DNA of 64,000 bases from Oxalobacteraceae bacterium (GTDB lineage Bacteria > Pseudomonadota > Gammaproteobacteria > Burkholderiales > Burkholderiaceae_D), in NCBI GenBank assembly GCA_013284265.1, contig JABTBR010000004.1:124001-188000 (forward strand), read 5' to 3'. A program made the translations under genes and the position numbers. This document shows positions 52,478 to 63,458 of the stretch, piece by piece (positions within the stretch are counted from its first letter, which is position 1; every line of letters begins with the position of its first letter). Under the pieces are notes generated by a model, which had not been told where the DNA came from, searched no databases, and saw only the letters and a list, made by a program, of their open reading frames with translations.

Positions 52478-55400
52478 TGCGGCCCGCCACCTTCAATCGT
52501 ATCCGCGCCGCGCTGATGGCGCTGCTCGCCATGGCGGCGGCGCTGCTGACTCTGGCCGGCATGAGCGGGCCGGCGCTGGCCCAGGAACAGCAGCCCAGCT
52601 ACTACCAGCCCTTCAAGGGCGAGCCCTTCTTCCTGCTGTCCGATACTGCCTACGGCAGCGCGGAAGAAGCGCTGGTGCGGCTGGAAGTGCCGGGCCGGGA
52701 TATGGCGCGCGCCAACCTGCAAGCCTATTCGGGCGTGGACATCCTGTTGTACCGGGTGCCGGCGCCGCTGGAGTTCCTGAAGAAGCAGCCGAACCTGCAC
52801 CGCATCCAGCTGGAAGGGAACTTCCGCGGCGAAGGGCTGGCCAATACCCTCAGCTATCTGTGGGACACCTGGTGGAAGCAGTCGCGCCAGGCCTGGCGCA
52901 AGCTGTTCTCCTCGGCCGCGCGCCAGGCCGTGACCACAACCCAGCCCGCACTGGCCACGAATAACGAAGCGCTGACGCGCCCGACCGAATTCCGCAACCA
53001 TCCGCAATACAAGCCGCTCAAGGGCTTCGATCTGGTGGACCGCTTCCGCTACCCGCTGTGGGAAGCCAAACCGATCGAGCCGCCGAAAGACGTCAAGCTC
53101 GATGGCTCGAGCAGCGAATTCACGCCCGTCACGGCAGGCAATGTGATGATCCCGCTGGGCAAACGCAAACCCGGCCTGTATCTGGTGGAGGCGATCATCG
53201 GCGAGCACCGCGCCACCACGCTGGTGTTCGTGTCCGACACGATGGCGGTGACCAAGGTATCGTCTAACCAGATGGTGGTGTGGACCGCGCGGCGCGACAA
53301 CGGCGCCGTGGTGCCGGACGTGAACGTGGCCTGGACCGACGGCACCGGCGTGCTGCAATCGGGCCGCAGCGGCGGCGATGGCGTGGCCATGCTGGAGCGC
53401 GGCAGCCCGGAACATACTTATCTGATGGGCGAGGATAGCCAGGGCGGCGTGTTCGTGTCCGAGAACTTCTATTACGACAGCGAGATCTACAACACCAAGA
53501 TCTACGCCGTCACCGACCGGCCGCTGTACCGTCCGGGCGATGAGGTCAATGTCAAATTCATCGGCCGCAATTTCACTTCGGCGCGCACCTCCACCCAGGC
53601 CGCGCCCGGGCCGGTGGCGCTGACGGTGTTCGACCCGAACGGCACGCCGCTGCTGACGCAGGCGCTGCAACTGAGCGGCGCCACCGGCGCGGACACGCGC
53701 TTCAAGCTGCCGCCACAGGCCAGCGCGGGCGGCTACGAGCTGCGCTTCAGCTATCAGGGCGACCAGTATGGCGCGGCCTTCCGCGTGGCGGAATATGTCA
53801 AGCCGCACTTCGAGATCGCGATCGTGCCGTCCAAGCCGGAATTCAAGACCGGCGACGCGGTCAGCGGACGCATCGAGCTGCGCTACCCGGATGGCAAGCC
53901 GGTCAAGCATGCGACGCTGTCGCTGGCGCTGCGTTCCCAGAAAAACACCATGGTCGAGGGCGAGTTGCGCTATAGCGGCCTGTTCCCCGTGCAGCTCAAG
54001 ACCGAACAGCTGGAAACCGACGGCGATGGCGGCGTGGCCTACAGCCTGCCGGCTGCGGCCGATCCCTCGCGCTACATCCTGACGGTGCTGGCCACCGACG
54101 GCGCGGCCTACCGCGTCAAGGCCACGCGCGAGCTGATGATCGAGCGCAGCGCCACCGTCTACCGCCTGAAGTCCGAGCAGCTGTATTCCAAGCCGGGCGA
54201 CACGGTGCACTTTGAACTGCTGGCCGAAGGCACGGGCGACAGCCGTCCGGTGCGCTGGGAGATGATCCAGCTGGAAAAGCAGACCAAGACCACAGGTCCG
54301 TTCGACCCGGCCGCGAAAAGCTGGGACGTGAAGTTCGACGTGTCCGGCTCCTACCAGCTGCGCCTGCGCGACAAGAACGACAATCTGCTGGCCGCGCGCA
54401 GCCACTGGGTCAGCGGCGATGGCGTGGCCGCCACGCCGGGCAGTATCGAGATCGTGTTCGACCGCGAGCGCTATCGCGCCGGCGACACGGCGCAGGCGCT
54501 GATCACCTTCGCCGAACCGGTCGAGCAAGCCTTGCTGACGCTGGAACGCGACAAGGTGGAGCAGGTCGGCCTGCTGGCTGGCGGCGCGGGCTGGGTCAAG
54601 CCGGTACGGATTGCGCCGAACCAGTGGCGCGCCGCGATTCCGGTCAAGGATGATTATGGACCGAACATCACCTTCTCGGTTGCCTACACGCGCCGCGGCG
54701 ACTTCGTGTTCCAGAACCAGGGCCTGCAGATTATTGAGCCGCGCATCGCGCTGCAATTCAAGACCGACAAGGAAGTCTATCAGCCGGGCGAACAGGTCAC
54801 GCTGGACGTCACCGCGACGCTCGAAGGCAAACCCGTTTCGACGATGGTGGCGCTGGGCGTGGTGGACGAGATGATCTACGTGCTGCAGCCCGAAATCGCG
54901 CCGGACATGGGCGACTTCTTCTACCACCCGCGCCGCAACAACGTGCGCACCACGGCCAGCATGTCCTTCATCAGCTACGATCTGGCGCAGGGCCGTTCGG
55001 CTGGCGCCCCGGCGCGCCACAACTACAACGAGCGTGGCGTCAAAGTGCTGGAGCGGCCGCGCCGCGACGATGTGGATACCGCCTTCTGGGCGCCGACGCT
55101 GCAGACCGACGCCAGCGGGCGCGTGCGGGTGACGTTCACGATGCCGGACGCGCTGACGCGCTGGCGCATCACCGGCCGCGCCATGGACAGCGAGGGCAGG
55201 GTGGGCCAGCGCACCGGCTTCCTGCGCTCCGACAAAACCTTCTACGCCAAGTGGGCGGCGCCGGACTGGATGCGCAGCGGCGACGCGCCGGTCGCGCCGG
55301 TGGCCCTGTTCAATCAGGGCGCCAGCGATCAGGCGCTGGAAGTCACGCTCAGCAACGTCACTCCAGCCGGCGGCAAGACTGTGCAGACCGAAAAGATCAC

Positions 55401-57060
55401 GGCGAAACGCGGCATCAACTATGTGCACTTCCCGCTGGCCGCCGGTAGCGGCGCGCTGCACCTGGAAGTACACCAGGGCGGCAAGCTGGTCGATTCGCTC
55501 GATACGCGCATGCAGACCATGCCCGCCGCGTGGCTGAGCAGCCGGGTGCAGCAGGTGGCGCTGGGCGGCGCCAGCACGCCGTTGAAACTGCCGGCCGACG
55601 CGCGCAATATCCGCCTGTCCTTCGCGCAGGGAGCGGCCAGCCATTTCAGCCGCATCGCCGATGACCTGATCGTGTATCCCTACGGCTGCGTGGAGCAGAC
55701 TTCCAGCCGCCTGATTCCGCTGGCACTGGCGCTGCAAAGCATGGGGCCGGAAGCGGGACGTAGCCGCGAGGCGGTGCTGGCGACCCTGCAGGCCGAGCGT
55801 CTGCGCCTGGTCGCCATGGCTGGACCGGATGCGCTGTTCGGCTGGTGGGGCAACGCCACCGAAGGCAGTGCGCTGATGACGGCGTATGCCTATTACGCCG
55901 ACTGGTACGCCGCGAGGGCGCTGAAAATCGCGCTGCCGCCCGAGCATTGGCAGCGTTTGCTCGATACTTATCAGAAGCTGGGACCGAAGGAGGCGCCGCT
56001 GTCGCGCGCGCTGATCCTGTGGATGGCCCAGGAAATGGGGCTGCCGGTGGCCACCTTGGCTTCCGGTCTGGCCGATGAGCTGGCGACGCTGAATCCGGCG
56101 GCCCCAGTGGGTGCGCAATCGCTACGCAACAGCATGGTGCTGAGCCAGGACGACAATGCGCGGCCCCTGACAGTGGCGCTGTTGTCGGTGGTGGCCAAGC
56201 AGGCCAAGGTGGCGCTGGCTCCCGAGCTGCAGGCCGAGAGCGTGAAAGCCTGGGAAAGCCTGCGCACCCAGCAGGCGCCGCTGGTGCAGGCATTGCGCCT
56301 GCTGGACGGTAAATTGTCGCCGGCCGAGACGGACAAGGTGCTGGCCGCCACCCGCGCCGACATGCCGACGCTGGACCGCGCGCTGACGCTGGTGTGGGTG
56401 CAGCGCGCGCTGGGCGTGGTGCCGAACGCGAAGGAAAGCCTGCCGGCGGTGGGCGAACCGTGGCAGAAGTCGGATGGTTTGCTGGGCCAGCCGCAGTGGC
56501 GCTGGCCGGAAGGCAAGGGCGTACCGGCCCAGCTGGATCTGGCGCAGGCGCCGGCCGGCATGGTGGCGGTGCTGCAATACGACAGCCGCGTGGCGGAGGC
56601 GTCGAGCCTGCCGGTGCAGCTGCAGCGCCGCATCGTGCGCCTGAACATGGGCAAGGATGGCTTTACGCCGGTGGCGCTGGGCGCGGGCGAAGCGCTGCGC
56701 ACCGACCAGCTGTATATGGACGAAATCACCTTGACGGCGGCGCCCGGCGCGATCCACCGCTATGGATTGCTGGAAGTGGCGCTGCCGCCCGGCGCGGCGG
56801 TCGAATCGGGAACCTGGGGCGTAAACATCGTGGGCGCCAAGACGGCGCCGCTGGAGCGGGCGCGGCATGAAAGCCGGCGCGATGGCTATATCGTGCCGAT
56901 CGAACCTTTGAGCGGTACGGTGACCGTGCGCCATCTGCTGCGTTTCGCGCAGAAGGGCAGTTACGTATTGCCGCCGGCGCGCTTCTCGCGCATTTATCAG
57001 CCGGAGCAGAAGGCCTTTGAAGGCGATGGCAAAACGGCGCGCGCGCTGAAGGTGGAATGA
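52474..57060 (+). CDS. yfaS: Bacterial alpha-2-macroglobulin
   Basis: A 1528-residue periplasmic protease inhibitor with an N-terminal signal (about 10-38). It contains MG domains with GLYLVEA and [15 protein letters not shown] segments, the bait region before [13 protein letters not shown], and an alpha-alpha barrel with the internal thioester CVEQ (Cys1072, [11 protein letters not shown]). Cleavage of the bait activates the thioester, which traps proteases covalently. The thioester marks the active subtype. Length matches E. coli YfaS. There is no lipobox, unlike YfhM. It overlaps yfaT and yfaQ by start/stop codons, so a fixed stoichiometry is likely. Confidence 0.95.
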   Translation: MMRPATFNRIRAALMALLAMAAALLTLAGMSGPALAQEQQPSYYQPFKGEPFFLLSDTAYGSAEEALVRLEVPGRDMARANLQAYSGVDILLYRVPAPLEFLKKQPNLHRIQLEGNFRGEGLANTLSYLWDTWWKQSRQAWRKLFSSAARQAVTTTQPALATNNEALTRPTEFRNHPQYKPLKGFDLVDRFRYPLWEAKPIEPPKDVKLDGSSSEFTPVTAGNVMIPLGKRKPGLYLVEAIIGEHRATTLVFVSDTMAVTKVSSNQMVVWTARRDNGAVVPDVNVAWTDGTGVLQSGRSGGDGVAMLERGSPEHTYLMGEDSQGGVFVSENFYYDSEIYNTKIYAVTDRPLYRPGDEVNVKFIGRNFTSARTSTQAAPGPVALTVFDPNGTPLLTQALQLSGATGADTRFKLPPQASAGGYELRFSYQGDQYGAAFRVAEYVKPHFEIAIVPSKPEFKTGDAVSGRIELRYPDGKPVKHATLSLALRSQKNTMVEGELRYSGLFPVQLKTEQLETDGDGGVAYSLPAAADPSRYILTVLATDGAAYRVKATRELMIERSATVYRLKSEQLYSKPGDTVHFELLAEGTGDSRPVRWEMIQLEKQTKTTGPFDPAAKSWDVKFDVSGSYQLRLRDKNDNLLAARSHWVSGDGVAATPGSIEIVFDRERYRAGDTAQALITFAEPVEQALLTLERDKVEQVGLLAGGAGWVKPVRIAPNQWRAAIPVKDDYGPNITFSVAYTRRGDFVFQNQGLQIIEPRIALQFKTDKEVYQPGEQVTLDVTATLEGKPVSTMVALGVVDEMIYVLQPEIAPDMGDFFYHPRRNNVRTTASMSFISYDLAQGRSAGAPARHNYNERGVKVLERPRRDDVDTAFWAPTLQTDASGRVRVTFTMPDALTRWRITGRAMDSEGRVGQRTGFLRSDKTFYAKWAAPDWMRSGDAPVAPVALFNQGASDQALEVTLSNVTPAGGKTVQTEKITAKRGINYVHFPLAAGSGALHLEVHQGGKLVDSLDTRMQTMPAAWLSSRVQQVALGGASTPLKLPADARNIRLSFAQGAASHFSRIADDLIVYPYGCVEQTSSRLIPLALALQSMGPEAGRSREAVLATLQAERLRLVAMAGPDALFGWWGNATEGSALMTAYAYYADWYAARALKIALPPEHWQRLLDTYQKLGPKEAPLSRALILWMAQEMGLPVATLASGLADELATLNPAAPVGAQSLRNSMVLSQDDNARPLTVALLSVVAKQAKVALAPELQAESVKAWESLRTQQAPLVQALRLLDGKLSPAETDKVLAATRADMPTLDRALTLVWVQRALGVVPNAKESLPAVGEPWQKSDGLLGQPQWRWPEGKGVPAQLDLAQAPAGMVAVLQYDSRVAEASSLPVQLQRRIVRLNMGKDGFTPVALGAGEALRTDQLYMDEITLTAAPGAIHRYGLLEVALPPGAAVESGTWGVNIVGAKTAPLERARHESRRDGYIVPIEPLSGTVTVRHLLRFAQKGSYVLPPARFSRIYQPEQKAFEGDGKTARALKVE

Positions 57061-59018
57061 TGCGCCGTCTTGCAACAGGATTGCTGCTGTCCATGCTCGC
57101 GGGCGCGGGCAGTGCCGGCTCGCTCGATCTGGCCTGGGCCCGTGGCGGCCAATTGGAAACCCGTGAGCTGACGGAGAGCGGACAAAGCCTGGAAGGGCGT
57201 TTCGACGGCGAACGCATGGTGCCGCTGGGGAGCTTGTGGAAACTGTTCGTGTACGTGTACGCGGTGGAGAACAAGCTGCCGCTGCCGGACTACCGCTGCG
57301 ACGGACGCCAGCCGGAGGAAGAAGTCTACTGCTGCGAGCCGGGACAGAGCGTGGCCCGCGACGCGGCGCTGGCCAAATCCTGCGGCCTGTTCTTCGGGCC
57401 GGAACGCCTGCGTCTGGACGGGCGCGCGTGGTCGGCTTGGTGGCGCCAGCAATTGGATAGGGACGTCAACCGGGACCGGGACGCCAGCCGCGAGACGGCA
57501 CGCGGCACGGACCGGGCCGAGCGGATGGCGTGGCTGCAGGATCTCGGCCATATGCGTCCGCAGCAGATGGTGAGCTTGAACGAGCTGCTCGCGGCACTGG
57601 CCGTCGTGCCGCCCAACGGGCGTGCCGCCGCCGAATCGGCGCTGCTGCGGGTGGTGCTGAACGGACGCGGTGCCGATACGGTGCGCTACTTTGGCGGCCA
57701 GTTGCGCGTCAAGACCTATAGCTGGCATCAGCCGCCCATTCAGTTGAATGAGCGGCTAACTGGCCAGCTGAATGGTCCGCAGGGTAATCAGGCGAACATT
57801 CAGGCGAATATTCAATCCGCCATCGACACGCTCAGCCAGTCGGGCAGTGCCGCTCTCGCCCAGCCCTTGAGGGATGAGCAGCGGCTGGCGGGTGCCGAAG
57901 CCTGGTCCGGCGACTCGGCGCGGATGCGCCGCGGCGCGCATCGGCGTCATGGCGGCGATCCGGCGCAGGCGCCACGGCAGCGCCTTGGTGGCGCTGCCGG
58001 CTGGCTGGCCGATGGCACGCCGGTCTGGTTTGGCGGCGTCGGCACCAGCGCGGCCGTGCTGCAGCATTGGGCGCCGGCACTGGCTTTGGCCTTGCCGGCG
58101 GTGCCGCCGCGCGCCGATGCGGGTTGCGTGGTGGTCGACTATTTCCAGCGCTATCCCATTCAGCGTGTGATGAGCGAGACGGGTTCCGCTTTGCCGGGCA
58201 GCCTGAATGGCCGCTACAAGGTCACCTTCGAGAACGGCAATAGCGTCGCCATTGAAAGCCGGGGCGAGATGATGCTGGAATTCGACGATCGCCATCGCGC
58301 CCATCTGCGCGGGCGCATCGGCATCAATGAATATGTGGCGCGCGTGATCGACCGCGAAGCCGGAACGGCCGAGCCGGAAGCGGCCAAGGCTTTCGCGATC
58401 GCGGCGCGCAGCTATCTGCAGCAGAACGCCGTCAGCGCGCAGGGCTGCCAGCGCATCGCCGACAGCAGCGCGACGCAGCGTGTCAGTCCGCGTCCGGCCA
58501 GTCTGGGCGCGAAGGCTATCGCGGCGTGGACCGATCAGCTGGTGCTGGCCGGTAGCCCGGTGCGCTATCACAGCAGCAAGGCCGGTGTCGACACCATGAG
58601 CTGGAGCCTGGCGCGTGAGCAGGCGCAAAAACGCATGAGCTTTGACCAGATTCTGCGGTCCGCCTATCCCCGCGCCGAACTGAATACGCTGGCCGAAGGC
58701 GGCGGCATGGCCTGCACCCGGCTGGCGCCGGCCGAGGCCTGGCTGGCGCATGCGCGTCCGCACTGGGAACGGCGCTTGCGCAAGGAGGCCGGGTATGAAG
58801 CGCCGCCCGCGCCGTCGGTGTGTGCGCTGGCCGGCGGCAGTCCGTATTCCGAGCAGTCGCGCAACCGCATTTATGTGCGCGGCCTGGCCACGCGCGAAGA
58901 CCGCATCACGCTGGCGCACGAATTCGTGCATCTGGGCCTGCGCAACCATCCACGCGGCCAGGACGAGGTCCTGGTCGAACAAATCGCGCGCCGTCTGATC
59001 GACGCGCCCATGGAGTAA
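57057..59018 (+). CDS. yfaQ: YfaQ-like multidomain protein (DUF2300, SxxK, SpoIID-like, HExxH)
   Basis: A 653-residue exported protein with a short signal (about 1-20). A DUF2300 part carries Ser59-x-x-Lys62 (GSLWKL), the motif of penicillin-binding serine enzymes, with several Cys following. Around residues 380-470 an ENGNSVAIESRGEM plus EAAKAFAIAARSYLQQ stretch resembles SpoIID lytic transglycosylase domains. At the C-terminus HEFVH (His621-His625) is an HExxH zinc-peptidase motif. It is longer than E. coli YfaQ as I recall it. The start overlaps the yfaS stop. A peptidoglycan-facing role beside the A2M is inference. Confidence 0.85.
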   Translation: MMRRLATGLLLSMLAGAGSAGSLDLAWARGGQLETRELTESGQSLEGRFDGERMVPLGSLWKLFVYVYAVENKLPLPDYRCDGRQPEEEVYCCEPGQSVARDAALAKSCGLFFGPERLRLDGRAWSAWWRQQLDRDVNRDRDASRETARGTDRAERMAWLQDLGHMRPQQMVSLNELLAALAVVPPNGRAAAESALLRVVLNGRGADTVRYFGGQLRVKTYSWHQPPIQLNERLTGQLNGPQGNQANIQANIQSAIDTLSQSGSAALAQPLRDEQRLAGAEAWSGDSARMRRGAHRRHGGDPAQAPRQRLGGAAGWLADGTPVWFGGVGTSAAVLQHWAPALALALPAVPPRADAGCVVVDYFQRYPIQRVMSETGSALPGSLNGRYKVTFENGNSVAIESRGEMMLEFDDRHRAHLRGRIGINEYVARVIDREAGTAEPEAAKAFAIAARSYLQQNAVSAQGCQRIADSSATQRVSPRPASLGAKAIAAWTDQLVLAGSPVRYHSSKAGVDTMSWSLAREQAQKRMSFDQILRSAYPRAELNTLAEGGGMACTRLAPAEAWLAHARPHWERRLRKEAGYEAPPAPSVCALAGGSPYSEQSRNRIYVRGLATREDRITLAHEFVHLGLRNHPRGQDEVLVEQIARRLIDAPME

Positions 59019-59785
59019 TGATGAACAAGCCATTCCTGCGCGTCTGCACCGCGCTGATCGCCGCCGCCGTGGCCGCCCCGCTGGCGGCCCAGGTGACCAT
59101 CGACTCTCCGCGTGGCGGCTGGCGCAATTCCGCCGGCGCGCAGGAGACCTATAGCCAGGGCGTGAACTATCCCGCCTCCTCGGTCAACCTGCAGCCGGGC
59201 CAAAGCGAAACGGCCCAGATACGGGGGCGTATCGCCCGCTCCGGCAAGGGCAAGCCGGCCACCCTGATCGTCAACGGCGTGGCGATGCCGCTGTCGGTCA
59301 ATGAAGACGGCAGCTTTGGCCGGCCCTATGCTTTCGGATGCGGCTCCAACAGCGTGGAGGTGCGCGAGGGCAAGAACAAGGCGCGCGTGCAGTTCGTCGA
59401 TGGCTACACCGGCAAGACCCAGGCGCGCCTGCGGGTGGTGCTGTCCTGGGACAGCGACGGCACCGATCTTGACCTGCACGTGGTCACGCCGGAAGGCGGC
59501 CATAGCTGGTACGGCAACCGCGTGCTGCCCAACGGCGGCGCGCTCGATGTGGACGTGACCACCGGCTATGGCCCGGAGATCTTCTCCAGCGCCGCGCCGC
59601 AGAACGGCAATTACCATGTCTACGTCAACTACTACGGCAGCGGTGGCAGCGGCCAGGCGCTGACCACCGCGCAGGTGGATGTGATCAGCAACGAGAACAC
59701 GCCAGCCGAGAAGCACCAGACCTTCCGTGTGCCGATGCGGGCCAGCGGCGAGCTGACGCTGGTGAAATCCTTTGTCTTCCCTTGA
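59018..59785 (+). CDS. yfaP: YfaP-like protein (DUF2135)
   Basis: A 255-residue exported protein (signal about 2-25). The DUF2135 core has the Asp-rich LSWDSDGTDLDLHVVTPEGGHSWYGN motif, a likely calcium or metal site within an Ig-like fold, followed by GPEIFSSAAPQNGNYHVYVNYY. It is the last gene of the yfaATSQP set, and its ATG overlaps the yfaQ stop by 1 nt; ATG 59021 is an equal alternative. Confidence 0.9.
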   Translation: MMNKPFLRVCTALIAAAVAAPLAAQVTIDSPRGGWRNSAGAQETYSQGVNYPASSVNLQPGQSETAQIRGRIARSGKGKPATLIVNGVAMPLSVNEDGSFGRPYAFGCGSNSVEVREGKNKARVQFVDGYTGKTQARLRVVLSWDSDGTDLDLHVVTPEGGHSWYGNRVLPNGGALDVDVTTGYGPEIFSSAAPQNGNYHVYVNYYGSGGSGQALTTAQVDVISNENTPAEKHQTFRVPMRASGELTLVKSFVFP

Positions 59786-59797
59786 GGCTGAACTGAC

Positions 59798-61180
59798 TTG
59801 ATTTCCAATTTCATTGCAAAAGCTATTTTCATTGGTCTGTCGGTGCTGACAACGGTGAGTGCCGTTCACGCGCAGAGCACGGCGAATGTCGCGGATGCGG
59901 GCAAGGCCGATAAAGGGTTGTCCGGGCTGATGCAACGCGTTGCGGATGGGCTCAATACCTGCCGCAAGCCCTCATATCCCCCAGAATCTCTTTCGCGAGG
60001 TGATGTCGGGGAGGTCCGGCTAACATTTCTGATAGGTATAGATGGCCGGGTCGTCGAAAGCAAAGTCATCAATTCAAGTGGCCATGTTTTATTGGATCAG
60101 GCGGCCCAAGCTGCGTTGTTGACATGTCAGTTCAGTCCAGCTTTGAAGGATGGAGCGCCAGTGGAAAGCTGGGCGCCAGTGGCTTACGTATGGGAACTGG
60201 ATGGGATGTCCTCGTTCAAACAAAGAGGGGATCAATTTGGAATTCAACGTACTCGTGCGGAAGCCGGTGATGCGGATGAGCAACGTTTGTTTGGGCACGT
60301 CTTTTTAGAGGGTTTGCTGGTTGAACAGTCGCTTTCCGAGGCGGAGAAATGGTTTCGCAAATCGGCTGAACAGGGTTCAAGAATTGGACAGTTCGACTTG
60401 GGCGTGCTCCTGCTGAAGAAGGGGGGCGATTCCGCTGCCGAAGCGAATATCTGGTTGAGCAAAGCGGCGGAGGCTGGCGTTGCCGAGGCGGCGAACGTGC
60501 TAGGAAAAAACTATGAAATTGGTCGCGGAGTCGCAGTCGATCCGGCACTGGCACTGAGCTGGTTTGTGCATGCTGCGGAGTCAGGCAGCTTGCTGGCGCA
60601 GGCGAAAGTCGGTCGCGCATATTTGTTCGGAGACGGCGTCAAGCCCGATGATGCGCTGGCGCTCTTCTGGTATCGCAAGGCAGCGCTGAGGAACTTGCCG
60701 AGTGCCCAATTGGCGGTGGGATATTTGCTCGAACATGGGAAGGATATCCCGCATGATCTGTCGGAAGCGGCGCAGTGGTATCGCAAAGCGGCCGATAACG
60801 GCGACGCGACTGCCCGGTTTACCCTAGGACTGATGTACGCCGAGGGCAATGGCGTTACGAAATCGTTTGCGGAAGCTATCCGCTGGATGCGTCTGGCCGC
60901 CGACAGCGGACTGCCCAAGGCCGAGTTGTCGCTGGGGCGAATGTATAGCCAGGGGCAGGGCGTCGATCAGGATCAGGTATTGGCGCTGCAGTGGATACGT
61001 AAGGCAGCGGCGCAAGGCTTGGCGGCGGCACAGACGCAGATGGGACATCGGCTGACGCAAGGCGTCGGCGCGCCCGTGTCGAAGGAAGCAGGCCTGGACT
61101 TTTACCGCAAGGCGGCGAAGCAGGGCGATGCCGAGGCCCAGGCTGCCTTGGCCGATATGCAGCGCGCACCTGCGAATTAG
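59798..61180 (+). CDS. TonB-C/Sel1-repeat exported protein
   Basis: A 460-residue protein with a signal peptide (about 1-26, ending VHAQ). Residues about 45-130 form a TonB C-terminal-like domain (YPPESLSRGDVGEVRLTFLIGIDGRVVESKVINSSGH). Residues about 150-455 are eight or so Sel1-type repeats of about 36 residues (AEKWFRKSAEQGSRIGQFDLGVLL pattern). Such hybrids are common exported proteins of unknown partner. It starts at TTG 59798, 12 nt after yfaP, so it may be read through from the A2M operon, although base composition is visibly lower in GC here. Confidence 0.85.
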   Translation: MISNFIAKAIFIGLSVLTTVSAVHAQSTANVADAGKADKGLSGLMQRVADGLNTCRKPSYPPESLSRGDVGEVRLTFLIGIDGRVVESKVINSSGHVLLDQAAQAALLTCQFSPALKDGAPVESWAPVAYVWELDGMSSFKQRGDQFGIQRTRAEAGDADEQRLFGHVFLEGLLVEQSLSEAEKWFRKSAEQGSRIGQFDLGVLLLKKGGDSAAEANIWLSKAAEAGVAEAANVLGKNYEIGRGVAVDPALALSWFVHAAESGSLLAQAKVGRAYLFGDGVKPDDALALFWYRKAALRNLPSAQLAVGYLLEHGKDIPHDLSEAAQWYRKAADNGDATARFTLGLMYAEGNGVTKSFAEAIRWMRLAADSGLPKAELSLGRMYSQGQGVDQDQVLALQWIRKAAAQGLAAAQTQMGHRLTQGVGAPVSKEAGLDFYRKAAKQGDAEAQAALADMQRAPAN

Positions 61181-61193
61181 CGCGGATTCCGTC

Positions 61194-63329
61194 TTAGCTG
61201 CGCAGCCAGCGCGTGAACGGCTTCAGGTCCATCCCAGGCGGCACGAACCAGGCGCGCCGCGCCAGGTCGTACACGGCGCCGAGCGCCTTGACCTGGTCCT
61301 TTTCATGGAAGGTGGCATTCAGGTAGTGGCGCATCGGCGCGGCGCTGGCCGGGGCGTTGCCGTTGCGGGTAACCGCCGCATCGGCGCCGGCCGCCGTGCG
61401 GGCCAGCTTCATCTGGGCGATGAAGGGGCTGCGCCGTGTGCTGTCCTGCGGCGAAATCAGCGTGAGGCGCTGCCTGGTGCGGGTTGCGCCGACGTAGAAC
61501 AGGTTTTCTTCCTCGATGCGGCTGCACAGCGGGCTGGGGAATTCGTCCGCTTCCAGGAACGGCAGGATGACGTGGGCGAATTCCTTGCCCTTGGCGTTGG
61601 CCACGCATTCGATCAGCACGAAGTCTTTCTCGCGCTTGCGGCTGGCGAAGGCTTCGCCGGCATTGATGGCGGCCCAGAAGGCGCGCAGACTCTGTTCTCC
61701 GCTGCCAGCGGCGTCGAGGAAGCCGGCGATCGATTTGCCGACCACGCTGGCCTCGTAAGGCCGCACGAAGATGCGGCGCGCCGCCTTTTCCAGGTTCAGG
61801 CGCTGGCAGATTTCCGTCAGCACCGTCAGCGCCGGGGTCTCGGGATCGAGCTCCTTTAAATACCCCACCGTTTCCACCACGGCTTGCGCGGCGTCGCGCT
61901 GCTGGGCGCCCTCTATATACACGCTGAAAAAATCGCTGAGCAACTGCGGGTCCTTGGCGATGGCGAACTTGGCCTGTTCCAGGCGGGCCGGCGGCAGATC
62001 GAGTTCGGCGAAGATGGCCAGCGCCTCGACGATGGCGGTGCGCACCTCGTAGGATTTGACGGCGCCCAGGTCGCGCAGGGCGATGGCGATCATCCCGCGC
62101 AGGAACAGGATTTCTTCTCTTTGCAGATAGCTGGCCATTTCCGGTGTCTTGTAGCCGATGCCGGCCTGGATCAGCGCGTTTTCGATGGAGACCGATTGAT
62201 GGCGCTCGCGCAGCAGGACGGCGCAGCCATCGAGGGCGTTACCGTCGCGCTTCCATTGCTGGACGGCGGCGACCACTTGCGCGGCGCCGGCGCCGGCCTC
62301 GTAATAGCGTTCGCTGATGACGGTATGCAGCGGCAGGTTCGATTCCACCGGCTTGGACTTGAACTGGGCCATGGCGTGCGCCAGATGGGGGCCGTGGCGG
62401 TAGCTGTAGCTGAGCGGATAGCGCTGCAGCCGTGGATAGGCCAGGCCGAAGCGGCTGCGCAGGAACTCCTCGCTGGCGCCGACCTTGGCATGGATCACCT
62501 GGTCCTTGTCGCCGGCGCCGATGAAGAAGCAGCGCGGCTTGGCGATCAGCGCATTCAATATGCGGAAGGCCGCTTCGTTCAGATCGTGCAACTCGTCGCA
62601 GACGACGATGCGGTAGTCGGGGAATTCGCCGGCCAGGTCGGGACTGGCGCCCAGCGCACGCGCCAGGTCGTAGCTGGCGTCGTAGGGGCCGCGGAACAGC
62701 GTGCCTTCGCCGCTGCCCAGGCGCAGGCGCTCGTATTCGTCGGTGACGATGTAGTCGGTCACGGGCACGTTCAGCAGTTCGGCGATCTCGTCCAGGCCCA
62801 TGTATTCGACGTCGGCGTCCAGCGCCATGGTGGCCTTGAGGGTGAGTTGCACGTCGAGGAACTGGCTGATGGCGATGTGGTGGGTGCGCAGGTCCATGCC
62901 GTCGACCCGGCCGGCATAGCGTTCGCCCGCCTGCTCGATCGCGGCCAGCGCGTACTGTTTAAGCTGGCGGGCTTGGGGACAGCTCGGCACCTGGTCGTGG
63001 TCGCGCCGGCCCAGTTCGCGCGCGGCGAAGTCTTCAAAGGTCAGCACATCGATCTTGCCGACGCTGGCGTAGGGGACGCCGACATCGAGCAAGCGCTGGC
63101 GCATGACGTCGCGCGCCTCCGGCGTGAAGGTCAGCGCCAGGATCTGCTCGGGCGCCAGATTGCGCGCCAGCGCTTCGCCGATCCGGATGGCCAGCGTGGT
63201 GGTCTTGGCGGCGCCGGCGTTGGCGTCGATCAGCACGATCTTGTTCTGGGCTAGCTGGATGGCGCGCTGTTCCTCGGTGGGAATCAGGCCGCGGGGAGTG
63301 AAGCGGGGAGCGTTGGTGGTGTCGTTCAT
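61194..63329 (-). CDS. UvrD/Rep-like superfamily I helicase
   Basis: A 711-residue ATP-dependent helicase. Walker A is DANAGAAKTTT with Lys42, Walker B is VCDELHDLN, and a GDKDQVIHAKVGA motif III and the C-terminal VGATRTRQRLTL motif VI are present. The family unwinds 3'-5' in repair or plasmid and phage defence contexts, but no nuclease or partner is adjacent. I prefer ATG 63329 because a -10 TATAAT (63342-63337) places transcription within a few bases of it. ATG 63338 lies in that -10. Confidence 0.9.
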   Translation of the reverse strand: MNDTTNAPRFTPRGLIPTEEQRAIQLAQNKIVLIDANAGAAKTTTLAIRIGEALARNLAPEQILALTFTPEARDVMRQRLLDVGVPYASVGKIDVLTFEDFAARELGRRDHDQVPSCPQARQLKQYALAAIEQAGERYAGRVDGMDLRTHHIAISQFLDVQLTLKATMALDADVEYMGLDEIAELLNVPVTDYIVTDEYERLRLGSGEGTLFRGPYDASYDLARALGASPDLAGEFPDYRIVVCDELHDLNEAAFRILNALIAKPRCFFIGAGDKDQVIHAKVGASEEFLRSRFGLAYPRLQRYPLSYSYRHGPHLAHAMAQFKSKPVESNLPLHTVISERYYEAGAGAAQVVAAVQQWKRDGNALDGCAVLLRERHQSVSIENALIQAGIGYKTPEMASYLQREEILFLRGMIAIALRDLGAVKSYEVRTAIVEALAIFAELDLPPARLEQAKFAIAKDPQLLSDFFSVYIEGAQQRDAAQAVVETVGYLKELDPETPALTVLTEICQRLNLEKAARRIFVRPYEASVVGKSIAGFLDAAGSGEQSLRAFWAAINAGEAFASRKREKDFVLIECVANAKGKEFAHVILPFLEADEFPSPLCSRIEEENLFYVGATRTRQRLTLISPQDSTRRSPFIAQMKLARTAAGADAAVTRNGNAPASAAPMRHYLNATFHEKDQVKALGAVYDLARRAWFVPPGMDLKPFTRWLRS

Positions 63330-63336
63330 CGCAGGC

Positions 63337-63342
63337 ATTATA
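63337..63342 (-). promoter_or_regulatory. -10 element of the helicase promoter
   Basis: A perfect TATAAT on the minus strand. Transcription from it should start near 63330, just before ATG 63329, so the mRNA would be leaderless or nearly so. No good -35 was found. Confidence 0.5.
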
Positions 63343-63458
63343 CCGGCCGCACCGGCCTCGAACCGGGGTGGAAATACGCAAAAATTTCCATGCGGAAAGT
63401 ATAACGATATCGAAAAACGTATAATTGCTATAAAATCATAATAGATTGCATAAATGAA

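Noticed and set aside
52384..56118. 1244-codon antisense frame opposite yfaS
   Set aside because: His/Arg/Gly-rich shadow; the thioester A2M on the plus strand is unmistakable.
63350..63372. tRNA-like T-loop (GGTTCGAG on minus strand)
   Set aside because: No acceptor, anticodon or D-arm pairing around it.
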